In this document: in pieces, positions 45,110 through 58,181 of the stretch
How the letters are laid out: each line of letters opens with the position of its first letter
Position numbering within the stretch: the stretch's first letter is position 1
Assembly (NCBI RefSeq): GCF_000168975.1
Contig: NZ_AAUW01000012.1
Coordinates: 62,001 to 126,000, forward strand
DNA from: Roseibium aggregatum IAM 12614
GTDB taxonomy: Bacteria; Pseudomonadota; Alphaproteobacteria; Rhizobiales; Stappiaceae
Direction of reading: 5' to 3'
Length of the DNA stretch: 64,000 nt
The notes under the pieces: model-generated
What the model was told of the DNA's origin: nothing
The model's input: only the letters and a program-made list of their open reading frames with translations
Database searches by the model: none
Program-made: the position numbers and the translations under genes

Positions 45110-45643
45110 TTACTTCTTCTTGCCTTCTTTGCGGACGATGAACTCGCCTGCATAACGAACGCCTTTGCCCTTGTAGGGCTCCGGCGGGCGGAATTCACGA
45201 ATTTCAGCGGCAACCTGACCGACGCGCTGTTTGTCGGTACCGGTGATGCTGATTTCCGTCGGCTTCGGGCACACAATATCGATACCATCCGGAATCGGAT
45301 AGACGACGTCATGAGAGAAACCGAGCGCCAGCTGAAGGTTCTTACCCTGGACCTGAGCGCGGTAACCGACACCGGTGATAGCGAGGTCTTTCTTGAAGCC
45401 CTCGGTCACACCGGTGATCAGGTTCGCGACCATGGTGCGGCTCATGCCCCACATGGAGCGAGCCGGCTTGGTGCTGTTGCACGGATCGATTTTGATCCCA
45501 TCATCCGTCATTTCGGCCAGAACAAGATCATTGAGCACGAAAGATTTTTCGCCTTTCGGGCCCTTGATCGTAACCGTCTGACCGTCGATCGATGCCGTTA
45601 CCCCGCTTGGCACGGGGACTGGCTTTTTGCCAATACGAGACAT
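45110..45643 (-). CDS. rplF: 50S ribosomal protein L6
   Basis: L6, 177 residues, lies near the sarcin-ricin loop and factor-binding site. Two similar halves are visible: [20 protein letters not shown], and the C-terminal [20 protein letters not shown]. It follows rpsH at 41 bases. Confidence 0.98.
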   Translation of the reverse strand: MSRIGKKPVPVPSGVTASIDGQTVTIKGPKGEKSFVLNDLVLAEMTDDGIKIDPCNSTKPARSMWGMSRTMVANLITGVTEGFKKDLAITGVGYRAQVQGKNLQLALGFSHDVVYPIPDGIDIVCPKPTEISITGTDKQRVGQVAAEIREFRPPEPYKGKGVRYAGEFIVRKEGKKK

Positions 45644-45684
45644 ATGACCAACCTTGTCGTTGTTTTAAAAGTGAGGATGCCGCA

Positions 45685-46083
45685 TCAGAAGACGCGGCAC
45701 AGAACCTCACCACCTACGTTTTCGTCCCGCGCCTGATGGTCGCTCATGACGCCACGCGGAGTCGAAATGATCGACACGCCCAGGCCATTAGAGACATGCG
45801 GGATATTTTTCACCGACGAGTAAACGCGGCGGCCCGGCTTGGACACACGTTCAATCGTGCGGATAACCGGTTCACCGTCGAAATACTTCAGTTCGATTTC
45901 CAACTCGGACTTACCGCCCTCGTATTCAACCGTGGTGTAGCCACGGATGTACCCCTCTTTTGCGAGCACATCAAGTACATGTGCACGCAATTTGGAATTT
46001 GGTGAACTGACCTTGTTCTTGCGACGCATCTGCGCGTTGCGAATGCGGGTCAGCATATCCCCCAACGGATCAGAAATTGCCAT
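45685..46083 (-). CDS. rpsH: 30S ribosomal protein S8
   Basis: S8, 132 residues, binds the central domain of 16S rRNA and, in many bacteria, represses its own operon. The N-terminal [20 protein letters not shown] and the C-terminal [20 protein letters not shown] plus GGEVLCRVF are typical. Confidence 0.98.
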   Translation of the reverse strand: MAISDPLGDMLTRIRNAQMRRKNKVSSPNSKLRAHVLDVLAKEGYIRGYTTVEYEGGKSELEIELKYFDGEPVIRTIERVSKPGRRVYSSVKNIPHVSNGLGVSIISTPRGVMSDHQARDENVGGEVLCRVF

Positions 46084-46095
46084 CGGAGTTTCTCC

Positions 46096-46401
46096 TTACC
46101 AGCTCGACTTGACCAGGCCCGGGATCTTGCCCAGGGAACCCAGTTCACGAAGCGCAATACGCGACATCTTCAGCTTGCGGTAAAAACCGCGCGGACGGCC
46201 GGACACTTCGCAACGGTTGCGAACGCGGTTCGGCGCGGAGTTCCGCGGCAGTTTCGCCAGCTTCAGGCGTGCGTTGTACCGCTCTTCCAGGGACAGGCTT
46301 TCATCTTTAGCCAGTGCCTTCAGGGCAGCGCGCTTCTCAGCGTATTTCTTGACAAGCTTCTCGCGGCGCTTGTTTTTCTCGATTGCGCTTTTCTTCGCCA
46401 T
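46096..46401 (-). CDS. rpsN: 30S ribosomal protein S14 (zinc-independent form)
   Basis: S14, 101 residues. The long form without the CxxC zinc pairs: residues run [20 protein letters not shown] then [18 protein letters not shown]. The zinc-binding short paralogue is not in this window. It lies between rplE and rpsH. Confidence 0.98.
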   Translation of the reverse strand: MAKKSAIEKNKRREKLVKKYAEKRAALKALAKDESLSLEERYNARLKLAKLPRNSAPNRVRNRCEVSGRPRGFYRKLKMSRIALRELGSLGKIPGLVKSSW

Positions 46402-46422
46402 CGTCGATCCCTTCCTTGCCCG

Positions 46423-46980
46423 TTACTTCGTGAACGGGAAGTTGAACGCGCGCAGAAGCTCGCGTGCTTCGTCGTCATTCGGCGCCGTGGTGCAGATGAT
46501 CACGTCCATGCCCCAGATCTGGTCGACCTTGTCGTACTCGATTTCCGGGAACACGATGTGTTCTTTGATGCCCATGGCGTAGTTGCCGCGACCGTCGAAG
46601 CTCTTCGGGTTCAGGCCGCGGAAGTCACGAACGCGCGGCAGCGCGATGGTGATCATGCGGTCCAGGAATTCGAACATCTGCTGGCGGCGCAGGGTAACCT
46701 TTGCGCCAAGCGGCATGCCCTCGCGGACCTTGAAGGTCGCGATGGATTTTTTCGCTTTGGTGATGACCGGCTTCTGACCGGCAATCAGTGCCAGATCGTC
46801 AGCAGCAATGCGCGCTTTCTTGGAATCGCTCACCGCTTCGCCGACACCGACGTTGAGAACGATTTTTTCCAGCTGCGGAACCTGCATGACGTTCTTGTAC
46901 TGGAACTTTTCCAAAAGCTGCTTGCGCACGACTTCGTCATAGTGCGTCTTCAGACGCGGCACGTTAGTGGTCTCAGCCAT
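46423..46980 (-). CDS. rplE: 50S ribosomal protein L5
   Basis: L5, 185 residues, binds 5S rRNA and contacts P-site tRNA. Conserved blocks: [38 protein letters not shown] and [20 protein letters not shown]. The start overlaps the rplX end by 8 bases, so they are translationally linked. Confidence 0.98.
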   Translation of the reverse strand: MAETTNVPRLKTHYDEVVRKQLLEKFQYKNVMQVPQLEKIVLNVGVGEAVSDSKKARIAADDLALIAGQKPVITKAKKSIATFKVREGMPLGAKVTLRRQQMFEFLDRMITIALPRVRDFRGLNPKSFDGRGNYAMGIKEHIVFPEIEYDKVDQIWGMDVIICTTAPNDDEARELLRAFNFPFTK

Positions 46981-47290
46981 CGATCAGGTCTCCCGAACGC
47001 TTGGCCACACGGACCTTGGTGCCATCGTCCTGCACTTTGAAGCCGACGCGAGTCGCCTTGCCGTCCTTCGGATCGGCCAGTGCGACGTTGGAAAGGTGAA
47101 TCGGGGCTTCCTTGGCCACGATGCCTGCTTCCTGCGTCTGGGTCTGCTTCTGGTGGCGGCGAACCATGTTGATGCCGCGGACCAGGGCCTTGTTGTCAGC
47201 CGGCAGCATCTGGATGACTTCGCCGGACTTACCCTTGTCACGGCCGGTCAGCACAACCACCGTGTCGCCTTTTTTAATTTTCGCAGCCAT
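46973..47290 (-). CDS. rplX: 50S ribosomal protein L24
   Basis: L24, 105 residues, an assembly initiator for the large subunit. The N-terminal [20 protein letters not shown] is the KOW motif. Its start overlaps the rplN stop codon by one base and its end overlaps rplE. Confidence 0.98.
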   Translation of the reverse strand: MAAKIKKGDTVVVLTGRDKGKSGEVIQMLPADNKALVRGINMVRRHQKQTQTQEAGIVAKEAPIHLSNVALADPKDGKATRVGFKVQDDGTKVRVAKRSGDLIDG

Positions 47291-47658
47291 CAGAGCACCT
47301 CCGGCGCGAGCGAAATGATTTTCATATGGTTCTTTGCACGGAGTTCGCGCGGTACCGGTCCGAAGATACGGGTGCCGATCGGCTCCTTGTTGTTGTTGAC
47401 CAGCACGGCCGCATTGCGGTCGAACCGGATCACGCTGCCATCGGGACGGCGGATATCCTTTGCCGTGCGCACGACGACAGCCTTCATCACGTCGCCCTTC
47501 TTAACGCGGCCCCGCGGAATTGCCTCTTTGACGGAGACGACGATGATGTCGCCAACCTGGGCATATTTACGCTTGGAGCCGCCGAGCACTTTGATGCACA
47601 TGACACGACGAGCGCCGGAATTATCGGCGACGTCGAGGTTTGTTTGCATCTGAATCAT
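47290..47658 (-). CDS. rplN: 50S ribosomal protein L14
   Basis: L14, 122 residues, forms an intersubunit bridge and is the silencing-factor RsfS contact in other bacteria. N-terminal [20 protein letters not shown] and [20 protein letters not shown] are diagnostic. First gene of the spc segment; the 69-base gap to rpsQ shows no terminator. Confidence 0.98.
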   Translation of the reverse strand: MIQMQTNLDVADNSGARRVMCIKVLGGSKRKYAQVGDIIVVSVKEAIPRGRVKKGDVMKAVVVRTAKDIRRPDGSVIRFDRNAAVLVNNNKEPIGTRIFGPVPRELRAKNHMKIISLAPEVL

Positions 47659-47727
47659 GACTGGCTGCCTTGTTCTTCTGATGGCGCTCGGGTCACGGGC
47701 GCCTGATGCTCACTGAATGGAGCGCGG

Positions 47728-47958
47728 TCACTGAGCGACCACGGTCCAACGTTTGTTTTTCGAGATCGGCGCGCATTCTTCGATCTGAACAATGTCGCCA
47801 ACCTTGTACTGGTTGTTTTCATCGTGTGCGCGGTACTTCTTGGTCCGGCGCACAGTCTTCTTCAGCAGCGGGTGAGTGAAGCGGCGCTCCACATTCACCG
47901 TCACCGTCTTGTCATTGGCGTCGCTGACAACGGTGCCCTGCAGGATACGCTTCGGCAT
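47728..47958 (-). CDS. rpsQ: 30S ribosomal protein S17
   Basis: S17, 76 residues, a primary 16S rRNA binder. Starts [20 protein letters not shown], followed by [20 protein letters not shown]. The ATG at 47958 is the family start; a longer reading to 48060 overlaps rpmC and is not supported. Confidence 0.97.
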   Translation of the reverse strand: MPKRILQGTVVSDANDKTVTVNVERRFTHPLLKKTVRRTKKYRAHDENNQYKVGDIVQIEECAPISKNKRWTVVAQ

Positions 47959-47968
47959 GGCCGTCTCC

Positions 47969-48169
47969 TTACGCGTTCGCCGACACGCGCTTCTCGCGCA
48001 TGATCGTCTGGATACGTGCGATGTCGCGGCGGATCTGCCGGACACGCGCAGTGTTTTCAAGCTGACCCGTAGCCCGCTGGAAGCGCAGGTTGAACTGCTC
48101 TTTCTTCAGGCCTTCAAGCTCACTGCGGAGCTCGTCGAGGGTCTTAGCCCGTACATCGGTAGCCTTCAT
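47969..48169 (-). CDS. rpmC: 50S ribosomal protein L29
   Basis: L29, 66 residues, at the polypeptide exit tunnel next to L23 and the signal-recognition-particle/trigger-factor site. [20 protein letters not shown] and [16 protein letters not shown] are the helical hairpin of the family. 10 bases before rpsQ. Confidence 0.97.
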   Translation of the reverse strand: MKATDVRAKTLDELRSELEGLKKEQFNLRFQRATGQLENTARVRQIRRDIARIQTIMREKRVSANA

Positions 48170-48190
48170 GGCTCTAACTCCTCGCCTGCC

Positions 48191-48604
48191 TTACTCGCCG
48201 ATACGCTGAACGAAACGGCACTTGATCGGCAGCTTGGCTGCAGCAAGACGCATAGCTTCACGCGCAATGTCTTCCGGCACACCATCGATTTCGAACATGA
48301 TCCGGCCCGGCTTGACACGGCAAGCCCAGTAATCCGGAGAACCCTTACCTTTACCCATGCGGACTTCAGCAGGTTTCGAGGAAACCGGGACGTCCGGGAA
48401 GATGCGGATCCAAACACGACCCGCACGCTTCATGTGGCGGGTCATAGCACGGCGGGCCGCTTCGATCTGACGTGCCGTAACACGCTCCGGCTCCATAGCC
48501 TTCAGACCGAATGCGCCGAAGTTGAGGTCAGTGCCCCCCTTCGACAAGCCGTGGATGCGGCCCTTGTGCTGCTTGCGGAACTTTGTGCGCTTCGGTTGCA
48601 GCAT
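48191..48604 (-). CDS. rplP: 50S ribosomal protein L16
   Basis: L16, 137 residues, near the peptidyl transferase centre. The N-terminal [38 protein letters not shown] and the [18 protein letters not shown] loop are intact. Confidence 0.98.
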   Translation of the reverse strand: MLQPKRTKFRKQHKGRIHGLSKGGTDLNFGAFGLKAMEPERVTARQIEAARRAMTRHMKRAGRVWIRIFPDVPVSSKPAEVRMGKGKGSPDYWACRVKPGRIMFEIDGVPEDIAREAMRLAAAKLPIKCRFVQRIGE

Positions 48605-48651
48605 CGTTCTTCTCTCGTCTTTCTTAAGTTACGAGCGGCAGGCAGCTTGAA

Positions 48652-49380
48652 TTAAGCTGCGCGCTCGCGGCCCCGATCCCGGCGTCCGCCGCGATCACCC
48701 TGGTTGCCTTCGGAAGCAGCGGTCGCACGGCGTTCAGACGCCATCGGATCGTGTTCCAGAATTTCACCCTTGAAGATCCAGACCTTCACACCGCACACGC
48801 CGTAAGCCGTGTGAGCGCTTGCAACACCGTAGTCGATGTCTGCACGCAGAGTGTGAAGCGGCACGCGGCCTTCGCGGTACCATTCGATACGCGCAATTTC
48901 CGCACCGCCGAGACGGCCACCGCAGTTGATACGAATGCCCTGGGCACCGAGACGCATGGCGGACTGAACAGCCCGTTTCATGGCGCGACGGAATGCAACA
49001 CGGCGTTCCAGCTGCTGGGCAATCGACTGGGCGACCAGGGTCGCGTCGATTTCCGGCTTGCGCACTTCAACAATGTTGAGGTGCACTTCGGAATTGGTGA
49101 TGTCGGCGATCTTCTTGCGAAGACGTTCGATATCGGCGCCCTTTTTACCAATGACCACACCCGGACGACCCGAATGAATGGACACGCGGCACTTCTTGTG
49201 CGGGCGTTCGATGACAACCTTGGATACTGCAGCCTGCTTCAGTTCTTTCAGCAGGAGTTCACGGATGCGGAAATCTTCGTGCAGAAGATCGCCGTATTCG
49301 TTCTTGTTCGCGTACCAGCGGCTATCCCAGGTGCGGTTGATCCCGAGGCGCATGCCGATCGGGTTTGTCTTATGTCCCAT
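48652..49380 (-). CDS. rpsC: 30S ribosomal protein S3
   Basis: S3, 242 residues, forms the mRNA entry channel with S4 and S5. [20 protein letters not shown], the KH-domain [20 protein letters not shown] and the C-terminal [20 protein letters not shown] are typical. The tail is rich in Arg/Gly/Asp. The start overlaps the rplV stop by one base. Confidence 0.98.
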   Translation of the reverse strand: MGHKTNPIGMRLGINRTWDSRWYANKNEYGDLLHEDFRIRELLLKELKQAAVSKVVIERPHKKCRVSIHSGRPGVVIGKKGADIERLRKKIADITNSEVHLNIVEVRKPEIDATLVAQSIAQQLERRVAFRRAMKRAVQSAMRLGAQGIRINCGGRLGGAEIARIEWYREGRVPLHTLRADIDYGVASAHTAYGVCGVKVWIFKGEILEHDPMASERRATAASEGNQGDRGGRRDRGRERAA

Positions 49381-49760
49381 CAGGCAGTCTCCTCAACTTC
49401 GCGCACGACGATGGTCAGGTTCGAGAACGGCTTCTCGATCCGGCCAACACGGCCGCGTGCACGGGCCTGGAACCGCTTGATCACAAATGCCTTGCCGACA
49501 TGTGCTTCAGCAACCACCAGGTTGTCGATGTCCAGATCATGGTTGTTTTCCGCGTTGGCAATCGCGGACATCAAGGTTTTCTTGACGTCCTGCGCAATGC
49601 GCTTGCGGGAGAATGTCAGATCCGCAATCGCGGAACCAACTTTTTTACCACGGATCGAAGCCGCAACGAGGTTCAGCTTGCGCGGGGAAACGCGCAGCAT
49701 GCGGGTCATTGCCCGGGCCTCGTTGTCAGCGAGCGTCCGCTCACGCTTCGGCTTGCCCAT
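49380..49760 (-). CDS. rplV: 50S ribosomal protein L22
   Basis: L22, 126 residues, whose long hairpin lines the exit tunnel and contacts macrolides. [40 protein letters not shown] and [20 protein letters not shown] are the recognisable parts. It sits 2 bases after rpsS. Confidence 0.98.
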   Translation of the reverse strand: MGKPKRERTLADNEARAMTRMLRVSPRKLNLVAASIRGKKVGSAIADLTFSRKRIAQDVKKTLMSAIANAENNHDLDIDNLVVAEAHVGKAFVIKRFQARARGRVGRIEKPFSNLTIVVREVEETA

Positions 49761-49762
49761 CG

Positions 49763-50041
49763 TTACTTCCTCTTCGCCTTCTTGTCGGCGCCGTGTCCAT
49801 AATAGGTCCGGCTCGGCGAGAACTCGCCAAACTTGTGACCGATCATTTCTTCAGACACCAGCACCGGAACGTGCTTTTGACCGTTGTAGACGCCGAAGGT
49901 CAAACCGACGAACTGCGGCAGGATGGTAGAGCGGCGGCTCCAGGTCTTGATGACCTCGCTCCGGCCGGACTCACGGACCTTGTCCGCTTTCTTCAGCAGA
50001 TACCCGTCGACAAACGGACCTTTCCAGATCGAACGTGCCAC
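49763..50041 (-). CDS. rpsS: 30S ribosomal protein S19
   Basis: S19, 92 residues, on the head of the small subunit next to S13. [20 protein letters not shown] and [20 protein letters not shown] are diagnostic. Located between rplB and rplV. Confidence 0.98.
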   Translation of the reverse strand: MARSIWKGPFVDGYLLKKADKVRESGRSEVIKTWSRRSTILPQFVGLTFGVYNGQKHVPVLVSEEMIGHKFGEFSPSRTYYGHGADKKAKRK

Positions 50042-50053
50042 GATCCTTGCCCT

Positions 50054-50884
50054 TTACTTCTTCGCGTGACGGCTGCGGACGATAAACTTATCAGTCTGCT
50101 TATTGCGCCGCGTACGCTTACCTTTGGTCGGTTTACCCCAAGGGGTAACCGGATGACGACCGCCGGAGGTCCTGCCTTCACCACCACCGTGCGGGTGGTC
50201 GATCGGGTTCATGGCAACACCGCGAGTATGCGGACGAATGCCAAGCCAGCGGGAACGGCCTGCTTTACCCAGGTTAACGTTGGCGTGGTCCGGGTTGGAC
50301 ACGGCGCCAATGGAAGCCATGCAGGTTCCGAGCACACGGCGCTGCTCGCCAGACATCAGGCGCAGCGTGGTGTAGCCCTGGTCGCGGCCGACGATCTGAA
50401 CGAACGCGCCTGCCGAACGAGCGATCTGGGCGCCTTTGCCCGGCTTCAGCTCGACATTGTGCACGATCGTGCCAACCGGAATGCGAGCCAGAGGCGCGGC
50501 ATTGCCCGGTTTCACGTCGACGGATTCACCGGCGACGACGGTGTCGCCAGCAGCCAGGCGCTGCGGCGCCAGGATGTAGCTCAGTTCACCGTCTTCGTAA
50601 CGGATGAGAGCAATGAATGCGGTCCGGTTCGGATCGTATTCAAGGCGCTCGACCGTAGCCGGAACGTCCCATTTGCGGCGCTTGAAGTCGACAAGACGGT
50701 AAGACCGCTTGTGACCGCCACCGCGGTTCGGAGACGTCAGGCGGCCAGCGTTGTTGCGGCCACCGGACTTGGACAGGCCTTCGGTCAGGGTCTTGACCGG
50801 CTTGCCTTTCCACAGACCAGAGCGATCAACTTGAACCAGCTGACGGCGGCCTGGGGACGTCGGGTTGAATGTCTTAAGTGCCAT
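50054..50884 (-). CDS. rplB: 50S ribosomal protein L2
   Basis: L2, 276 residues, required for subunit joining and peptidyl transferase. [20 protein letters not shown], the central RNA-binding domain, and the conserved [20 protein letters not shown] loop near residue 225 are all present. 18 bases after rplW. Confidence 0.98.
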   Translation of the reverse strand: MALKTFNPTSPGRRQLVQVDRSGLWKGKPVKTLTEGLSKSGGRNNAGRLTSPNRGGGHKRSYRLVDFKRRKWDVPATVERLEYDPNRTAFIALIRYEDGELSYILAPQRLAAGDTVVAGESVDVKPGNAAPLARIPVGTIVHNVELKPGKGAQIARSAGAFVQIVGRDQGYTTLRLMSGEQRRVLGTCMASIGAVSNPDHANVNLGKAGRSRWLGIRPHTRGVAMNPIDHPHGGGEGRTSGGRHPVTPWGKPTKGKRTRRNKQTDKFIVRSRHAKK

Positions 50885-50902
50885 TTTTCTTAAGTCCCCG
50901 TC

Positions 50903-51196
50903 TTAGAGCCCGGTGGTCACGTCGATTGCGTGACCTTCCTGCAGCGTTACGACGGCCTTTTTGTAGTCGGACTGCCGGCCGATGCGACCGCGGAAGCGCT
51001 TGACCTTGCCCTTGCGGACCAGGGTGTTCACTGCCGTGACCTTCACACCGAACAGAGCTTCGACTGCGGCCTTGATTTCCGGCTTCGTTGCGTCATTGGC
51101 AACTTTGAAGACAACCTTGTTCTCTTCGGAAGCCATCGTCGACTTTTCGGTGATCACCGGGCCAACGATTTTGTCGTAGTGAGGAAGTTTGCTCAT
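50903..51196 (-). CDS. rplW: 50S ribosomal protein L23
   Basis: L23, 97 residues, docking site at the tunnel exit for trigger factor and [23 protein letters not shown] and [20 protein letters not shown] are typical. It overlaps the rplD end by 4 bases (ATGA). Confidence 0.98.
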   Translation of the reverse strand: MSKLPHYDKIVGPVITEKSTMASEENKVVFKVANDATKPEIKAAVEALFGVKVTAVNTLVRKGKVKRFRGRIGRQSDYKKAVVTLQEGHAIDVTTGL

Positions 51197-51813
51197 TTCA
51201 AGCGCTCCTCAAGTGCGGACACCGCAGCCTTCGTCAACACCAGGGTGTTGGCGCGCAGGATGTCGTAAACGTTGATACCCTGAACCGGCAGCACATCCAG
51301 ATGCGGAATGTTGCGGGACGCCAGAGCGAAGTTTGCGTCGACTTCAGCACCGTCAATGATCAGGGCGCTGGTCAGGCCAAGCTTGGAAAGCTGTGCCTTG
51401 AGTGCCTTGGTCTTCGCTTCGGCTGCCTTTGCGTCTTCGACCACAACGATGCTGTCTGTCATGGCTTTCGCCGACAGAGCATGCTTCAGGCCGAGGGCGC
51501 GAACCTTCTTCGGCAGGTCATGGCTGTGATCGCGAACGATCGGGCCGAATGCCTTACCACCACCGCGGAACTGCGGGGCCTTCTTGTTGCCGTGACGTGC
51601 ACCGCCGGAACCTTTCTGGCGAACGAATTTCTTCGTCGTGCCGGAAACTTCCGAACGGCCCAGTGCCTTGTGGGTACCTGCCTGGCGCTTGGCGAGCTGC
51701 CAACGCACCACACGGTGGATCAAATCGGTGCGCGGCTCGAGACCGAAGATCTCGTCAGACACCGTGATCGAACCGGCCGCCCCGCCTTCGAGGGTCTTGA
51801 CCTGGAGTTCCAT
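51193..51813 (-). CDS. rplD: 50S ribosomal protein L4
   Basis: L4, 206 residues, lining the exit tunnel and a known autoregulator of the S10 operon in gammaproteobacteria. Key parts are [20 protein letters not shown], the extended-loop segment [20 protein letters not shown] and [20 protein letters not shown]. The ATG at 51813 overlaps the rplC stop; a GTG one codon earlier is less likely. Confidence 0.98.
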   Translation of the reverse strand: MELQVKTLEGGAAGSITVSDEIFGLEPRTDLIHRVVRWQLAKRQAGTHKALGRSEVSGTTKKFVRQKGSGGARHGNKKAPQFRGGGKAFGPIVRDHSHDLPKKVRALGLKHALSAKAMTDSIVVVEDAKAAEAKTKALKAQLSKLGLTSALIIDGAEVDANFALASRNIPHLDVLPVQGINVYDILRANTLVLTKAAVSALEERLK

Positions 51814-52523
51814 CACTCACTCTCCTTCCCGGCGGCCGCAGTCGCTTCGGTTGCTTTGAAAGCACCCGGAACCGGAACGTTTTCCGGCAGCGCCTTTTTG
51901 ATCGCGTCGCGGACCAGGATCCAGCCGCCCTTGGCGCCCGGAACAGAGCCCTCGACCATGATCAGGCCACGCTCAACATCAGTGCGCACAACCTTCAGGT
52001 TCTGCGTGGTCACGCGGGCATCGCCCATGTGACCGGCCATCTTCTTGCCCTTGAACACGCGGCCCGGGTCCTGACACTGACCGGTAGAACCGTGCGAACG
52101 GTGCGAGACTGAGTTACCGTGCGAAGCACGGCCACCACCGAAGTTGTGACGCTTCATGGCACCGGCAAAACCCTTACCGATAGAAGTGCCGGTCACGTCG
52201 ACAAACTGGCCTTCGACGTAGTGGTCAGCGGTCAATTCCGCGCCAACGTCGATCAGGTTTTCCGCGGAAACGCGGAATTCGGCCACGGTCCGCTTCGGCT
52301 CGACCTTTGCAACAGCAAAGTGGCCGCGCAGTGCCTTCGGCGTATTCTTTACTTTACGGGTACCCGCACCGAGCTGCAGTGCAGTGTAACCATTTTTTTC
52401 GTCAGTCCGGTGGGCTACCACCTGGCAATTTTCCAGCCGCAGAACGGTGACCGGAACATGCTCGCCTGCATCGTTATAGATGCGGGTCATGCCCACTTTC
52501 TGAGCGATCACTCCAGAACGCAT
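51813..52523 (-). CDS. rplC: 50S ribosomal protein L3
   Basis: L3, 236 residues, an early assembly protein near the peptidyl transferase centre. [40 protein letters not shown] and [20 protein letters not shown] (with the methylated glutamine region) are diagnostic. The C-terminus is extended by about 20 residues of alphaproteobacterial type. Confidence 0.98.
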   Translation of the reverse strand: MRSGVIAQKVGMTRIYNDAGEHVPVTVLRLENCQVVAHRTDEKNGYTALQLGAGTRKVKNTPKALRGHFAVAKVEPKRTVAEFRVSAENLIDVGAELTADHYVEGQFVDVTGTSIGKGFAGAMKRHNFGGGRASHGNSVSHRSHGSTGQCQDPGRVFKGKKMAGHMGDARVTTQNLKVVRTDVERGLIMVEGSVPGAKGGWILVRDAIKKALPENVPVPGAFKATEATAAAGKESE

Positions 52524-52546
52524 GGATGTGTCCCCTTCGACCCGGC

Positions 52547-52855
52547 TTAGAGCTTGATCTCGACGTCGACACCAGCGGCGAGGTCGAGCTTCATGAGCGC
52601 GTCCACCGTCTGCGGTGTCGGATCAACGATATCGAGAAGACGCTTATGCGTGCGCATCTCGAACTGATCGCGGCTTTTCTTATCGATATGCGGTCCGCGA
52701 AGCACCGTGTACTTCTCAATCCGCGTCGGCAGCGGCACGGGACCCCGTACCTGAGCACCGGTCCGCTTGGCCGTATTGACGATCTCCTTGGTGGAGGCGT
52801 CGAGAATACGGTGGTCAAACGCCTTCAGGCGGATCCGGATATTCTGACCGTTCAT
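52547..52855 (-). CDS. rpsJ: 30S ribosomal protein S10
   Basis: S10, 102 residues, also the NusE antitermination partner. [40 protein letters not shown] and [15 protein letters not shown] are the family blocks. The start at 52855 gives the canonical length; an in-frame ATG five codons earlier (52870) is an alternative. First gene of the S10 segment. Confidence 0.98.
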   Translation of the reverse strand: MNGQNIRIRLKAFDHRILDASTKEIVNTAKRTGAQVRGPVPLPTRIEKYTVLRGPHIDKKSRDQFEMRTHKRLLDIVDPTPQTVDALMKLDLAAGVDVEIKL

Positions 52856-52878
52856 TGTTGTTGTTCCCAATAAGACTG

Positions 52879-52920
52879 CGGGCCTGCCCGCGCTTCATTT
52901 CAAGATCACCGGCAGGCCCG
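52879..52920 (-). terminator. Long hairpin between tuf and rpsJ
   Basis: Ten-base arms CGGGCCTGCC and GGCAGGCCCG enclose a 22-base loop, directly after the tuf stop codon. Only a short T-containing run (CAGTCTTATT) follows on the minus strand, so it may attenuate or stabilise RNA at the str/S10 junction. Confidence 0.55.
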
Positions 52921-52928
52921 GCTGTCGA

Positions 52929-54119
<1,191 letters not shown>

Positions 54120-54166
54120 CGGATTACTCCGTTTCTCTAGTTCTTCTTGACGTTAAGAGGATGGGC

Positions 54167-56242
<2,076 letters not shown>

Positions 56243-56267
56243 AGCGTCAGCCCTTCGAAGTCACAGA

Positions 56268-56750
<483 letters not shown>

Positions 56751-57122
56751 TTACTTCGGCCGCTTCGCGCCGTACTTCGAACGGCGTTGCTTACGATCCT
56801 TGACGCCCTGGGTATCGAGCACACCACGGATGATGTGGTAGCGCACACCCGGCAAATCCTTCACGCGGCCGCCGCGGATCATCACCACCGAGTGTTCCTG
56901 AAGGTTGTGACCTTCACCCGGGATGTAGCCAATGACTTCGAAGCCGTTGGTCAGGCGGATCTTGGCCACCTTACGCAGAGCCGAGTTCGGCTTCTTCGGC
57001 GTCGTCGTGTAAACGCGGGTGCAAACACCACGCTTCTGGGGGCAGGCCTCCATGGCCGGCACCTTGTTCCGCTTCGGCGGATCTTTCCGCGGCTTGCGGA
57101 TCAACTGGTTGATGGTCGGCAT
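56751..57122 (-). CDS. rpsL: 30S ribosomal protein S12
   Basis: S12, 123 residues, at the decoding centre. [20 protein letters not shown] is the family start, fixing the ATG at 57122. The loops [13 protein letters not shown] and [13 protein letters not shown], which carry the lysines changed in streptomycin-resistant mutants, are wild type. First gene of the str segment, with the promoter about 285 bases upstream. Confidence 0.98.
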   Translation of the reverse strand: MPTINQLIRKPRKDPPKRNKVPAMEACPQKRGVCTRVYTTTPKKPNSALRKVAKIRLTNGFEVIGYIPGEGHNLQEHSVVMIRGGRVKDLPGVRYHIIRGVLDTQGVKDRKQRRSKYGAKRPK

Positions 57123-57809
57123 TCTTTGCCCTTTACCTTGTCCATCCAAAAATTCGTATGCAACTGCAGTCCTCCGCTGATTTTGATCTCTTTCCGGTTT
57201 GACCCGTAAAGACATGCAAAATCGCGCCCGCGCGCTCAGTGAAGAGCGGCAGGCGCTGCGAAAAACCAGAGGACCACGAGTTGCCCCGCGGTCATGCAAT
57301 CGACGCGTATTCGCCTATATAACCCGGCAGCGTTTAAGAGGACTGGGTCCTGCGCCTTGGTGGCGCTGGACGGGTTCGCACTTACCGCCTGCCCTTGGGA
57401 TGCGCGGAAACTACTCATATGCACCCATTGCGTCAAGTGCTTTGTCGAAAAAACAGCGTTTGTGCGGGTTACAGCTTAGCCATCTGAATTTCCGAAACGA
57501 ATCCCGCCACTTATCGGCGCCATTCAATAGGTTTCTACCGCTTTTCGGTAATTTTATTGCGTGGCGCGATTCCGCAAGCCGGCGGAATTCTGAATCAAGT
57601 CTGACCGGAATGAGTCAAATCGGGTCACTCGATCCCGCGCTCCCGTTTTGCCTGGCACTTTAGCCCGTTGATTCACCGGCTGATTCCAGACATGTCGTTG
57701 AGGAAGGCTGCCTGGATTCGCTAGCCGCCGCCGCCCTCGCCTTCGCTATGCGCCAGACGCACGGCAGGTATTTGGCGGGCAGCTTCAAGACCTGGCCCTT
57801 TCAAGCCGG
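57123..57809. other. Leader and intergenic region before rpsL
   Basis: These 687 bases separate rpsL from the small acidic gene at 57810-58103. They hold the str promoter (57408-57436) and a leader of about 280 bases with no hairpin terminator. A plus-strand frame at 57199-57663 has no ribosome-binding site or recognisable product and is not called. The stretch 57480-57720 is ordinary AT-richer DNA. Confidence 0.6.
57408..57436 (-). promoter_or_regulatory. Sigma70-type promoter of the str/S10 ribosomal transcript
   Basis: Read on the minus strand: -35 CTTGACG (TTGACG, 57436-57431), a 17-base spacer, and -10 TAGTTT (57413-57408). A purine-rich start region follows near 57401. It fits the alphaproteobacterial consensus well and leaves a leader of about 280 bases to rpsL. 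Confidence 0.7.
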
Positions 57810-58103
57810 TCAGGCCGTGAAGGTCACGATGGCAACATTGCCGGAAAGAGCATCCTGATAAGCGCCCTCGTACACCGGGTCGTCCGGTTCACCATCCATC
57901 ACCCCGATCTGATCGAGTTCGGCTTCCGCAAATCCCTGGGCCGACAGAGCCTCCAGCGTCTTGCGTACCGCATCGTCATCATCCGGCGCGGTCAGCAGCG
58001 CGTGAATGGTGATGGCATCGTCCGGCAAAGCCTCTTCGTTTTCCCAGACCCTGCCAATGACGATGTAGACCACCGGATCCAGTTCAAGTTCATTGTCGTT
58101 CAT
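57810..58103 (-). CDS. Small acidic protein of unknown function next to rpoC
   Basis: A 97-residue acidic protein (MNDNELELDPVVYIVIGRVW then PDDAITIHALLTAPDDDDAV), rich in Asp and Glu, with alternating hydrophobic stretches that suggest a small alpha/beta fold (ferredoxin-like ACT folds look like this, but I cannot assign it). The ATG at 58103 gives a natural N-terminus; a longer reading to 58127 is possible. It lies 33 bases past the rpoC terminator; a TATAAT at 58126-58131 on the minus strand may be its -10. No signal peptide or membrane helix. Confidence 0.65.
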   Translation of the reverse strand: MNDNELELDPVVYIVIGRVWENEEALPDDAITIHALLTAPDDDDAVRKTLEALSAQGFAEAELDQIGVMDGEPDDPVYEGAYQDALSGNVAIVTFTA

Positions 58104-58135
58104 AAGATCAGGCCTCTTTTGCCTCATTATACAAG

Positions 58136-58159
58136 AAAGGCCGCCCGAGGGCGGCCTTT
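58136..58159 (-). terminator. Intrinsic terminator after rpoC
   Basis: On the minus strand AAAGGCCGCC CTCG GGCGGCCTTT is followed by CTTGT. It lies 23 bases past the rpoC stop and closes the rpoBC transcript. Confidence 0.9.
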
Positions 58160-58181
58160 CGATAGCTATTCGGCAAACCGA

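Noticed and set aside
57199-57663. Plus-strand frame of 154 codons in the rpsL leader
   Set aside because: No ribosome-binding site, no recognisable product, and it runs across the predicted str promoter in the opposite direction.
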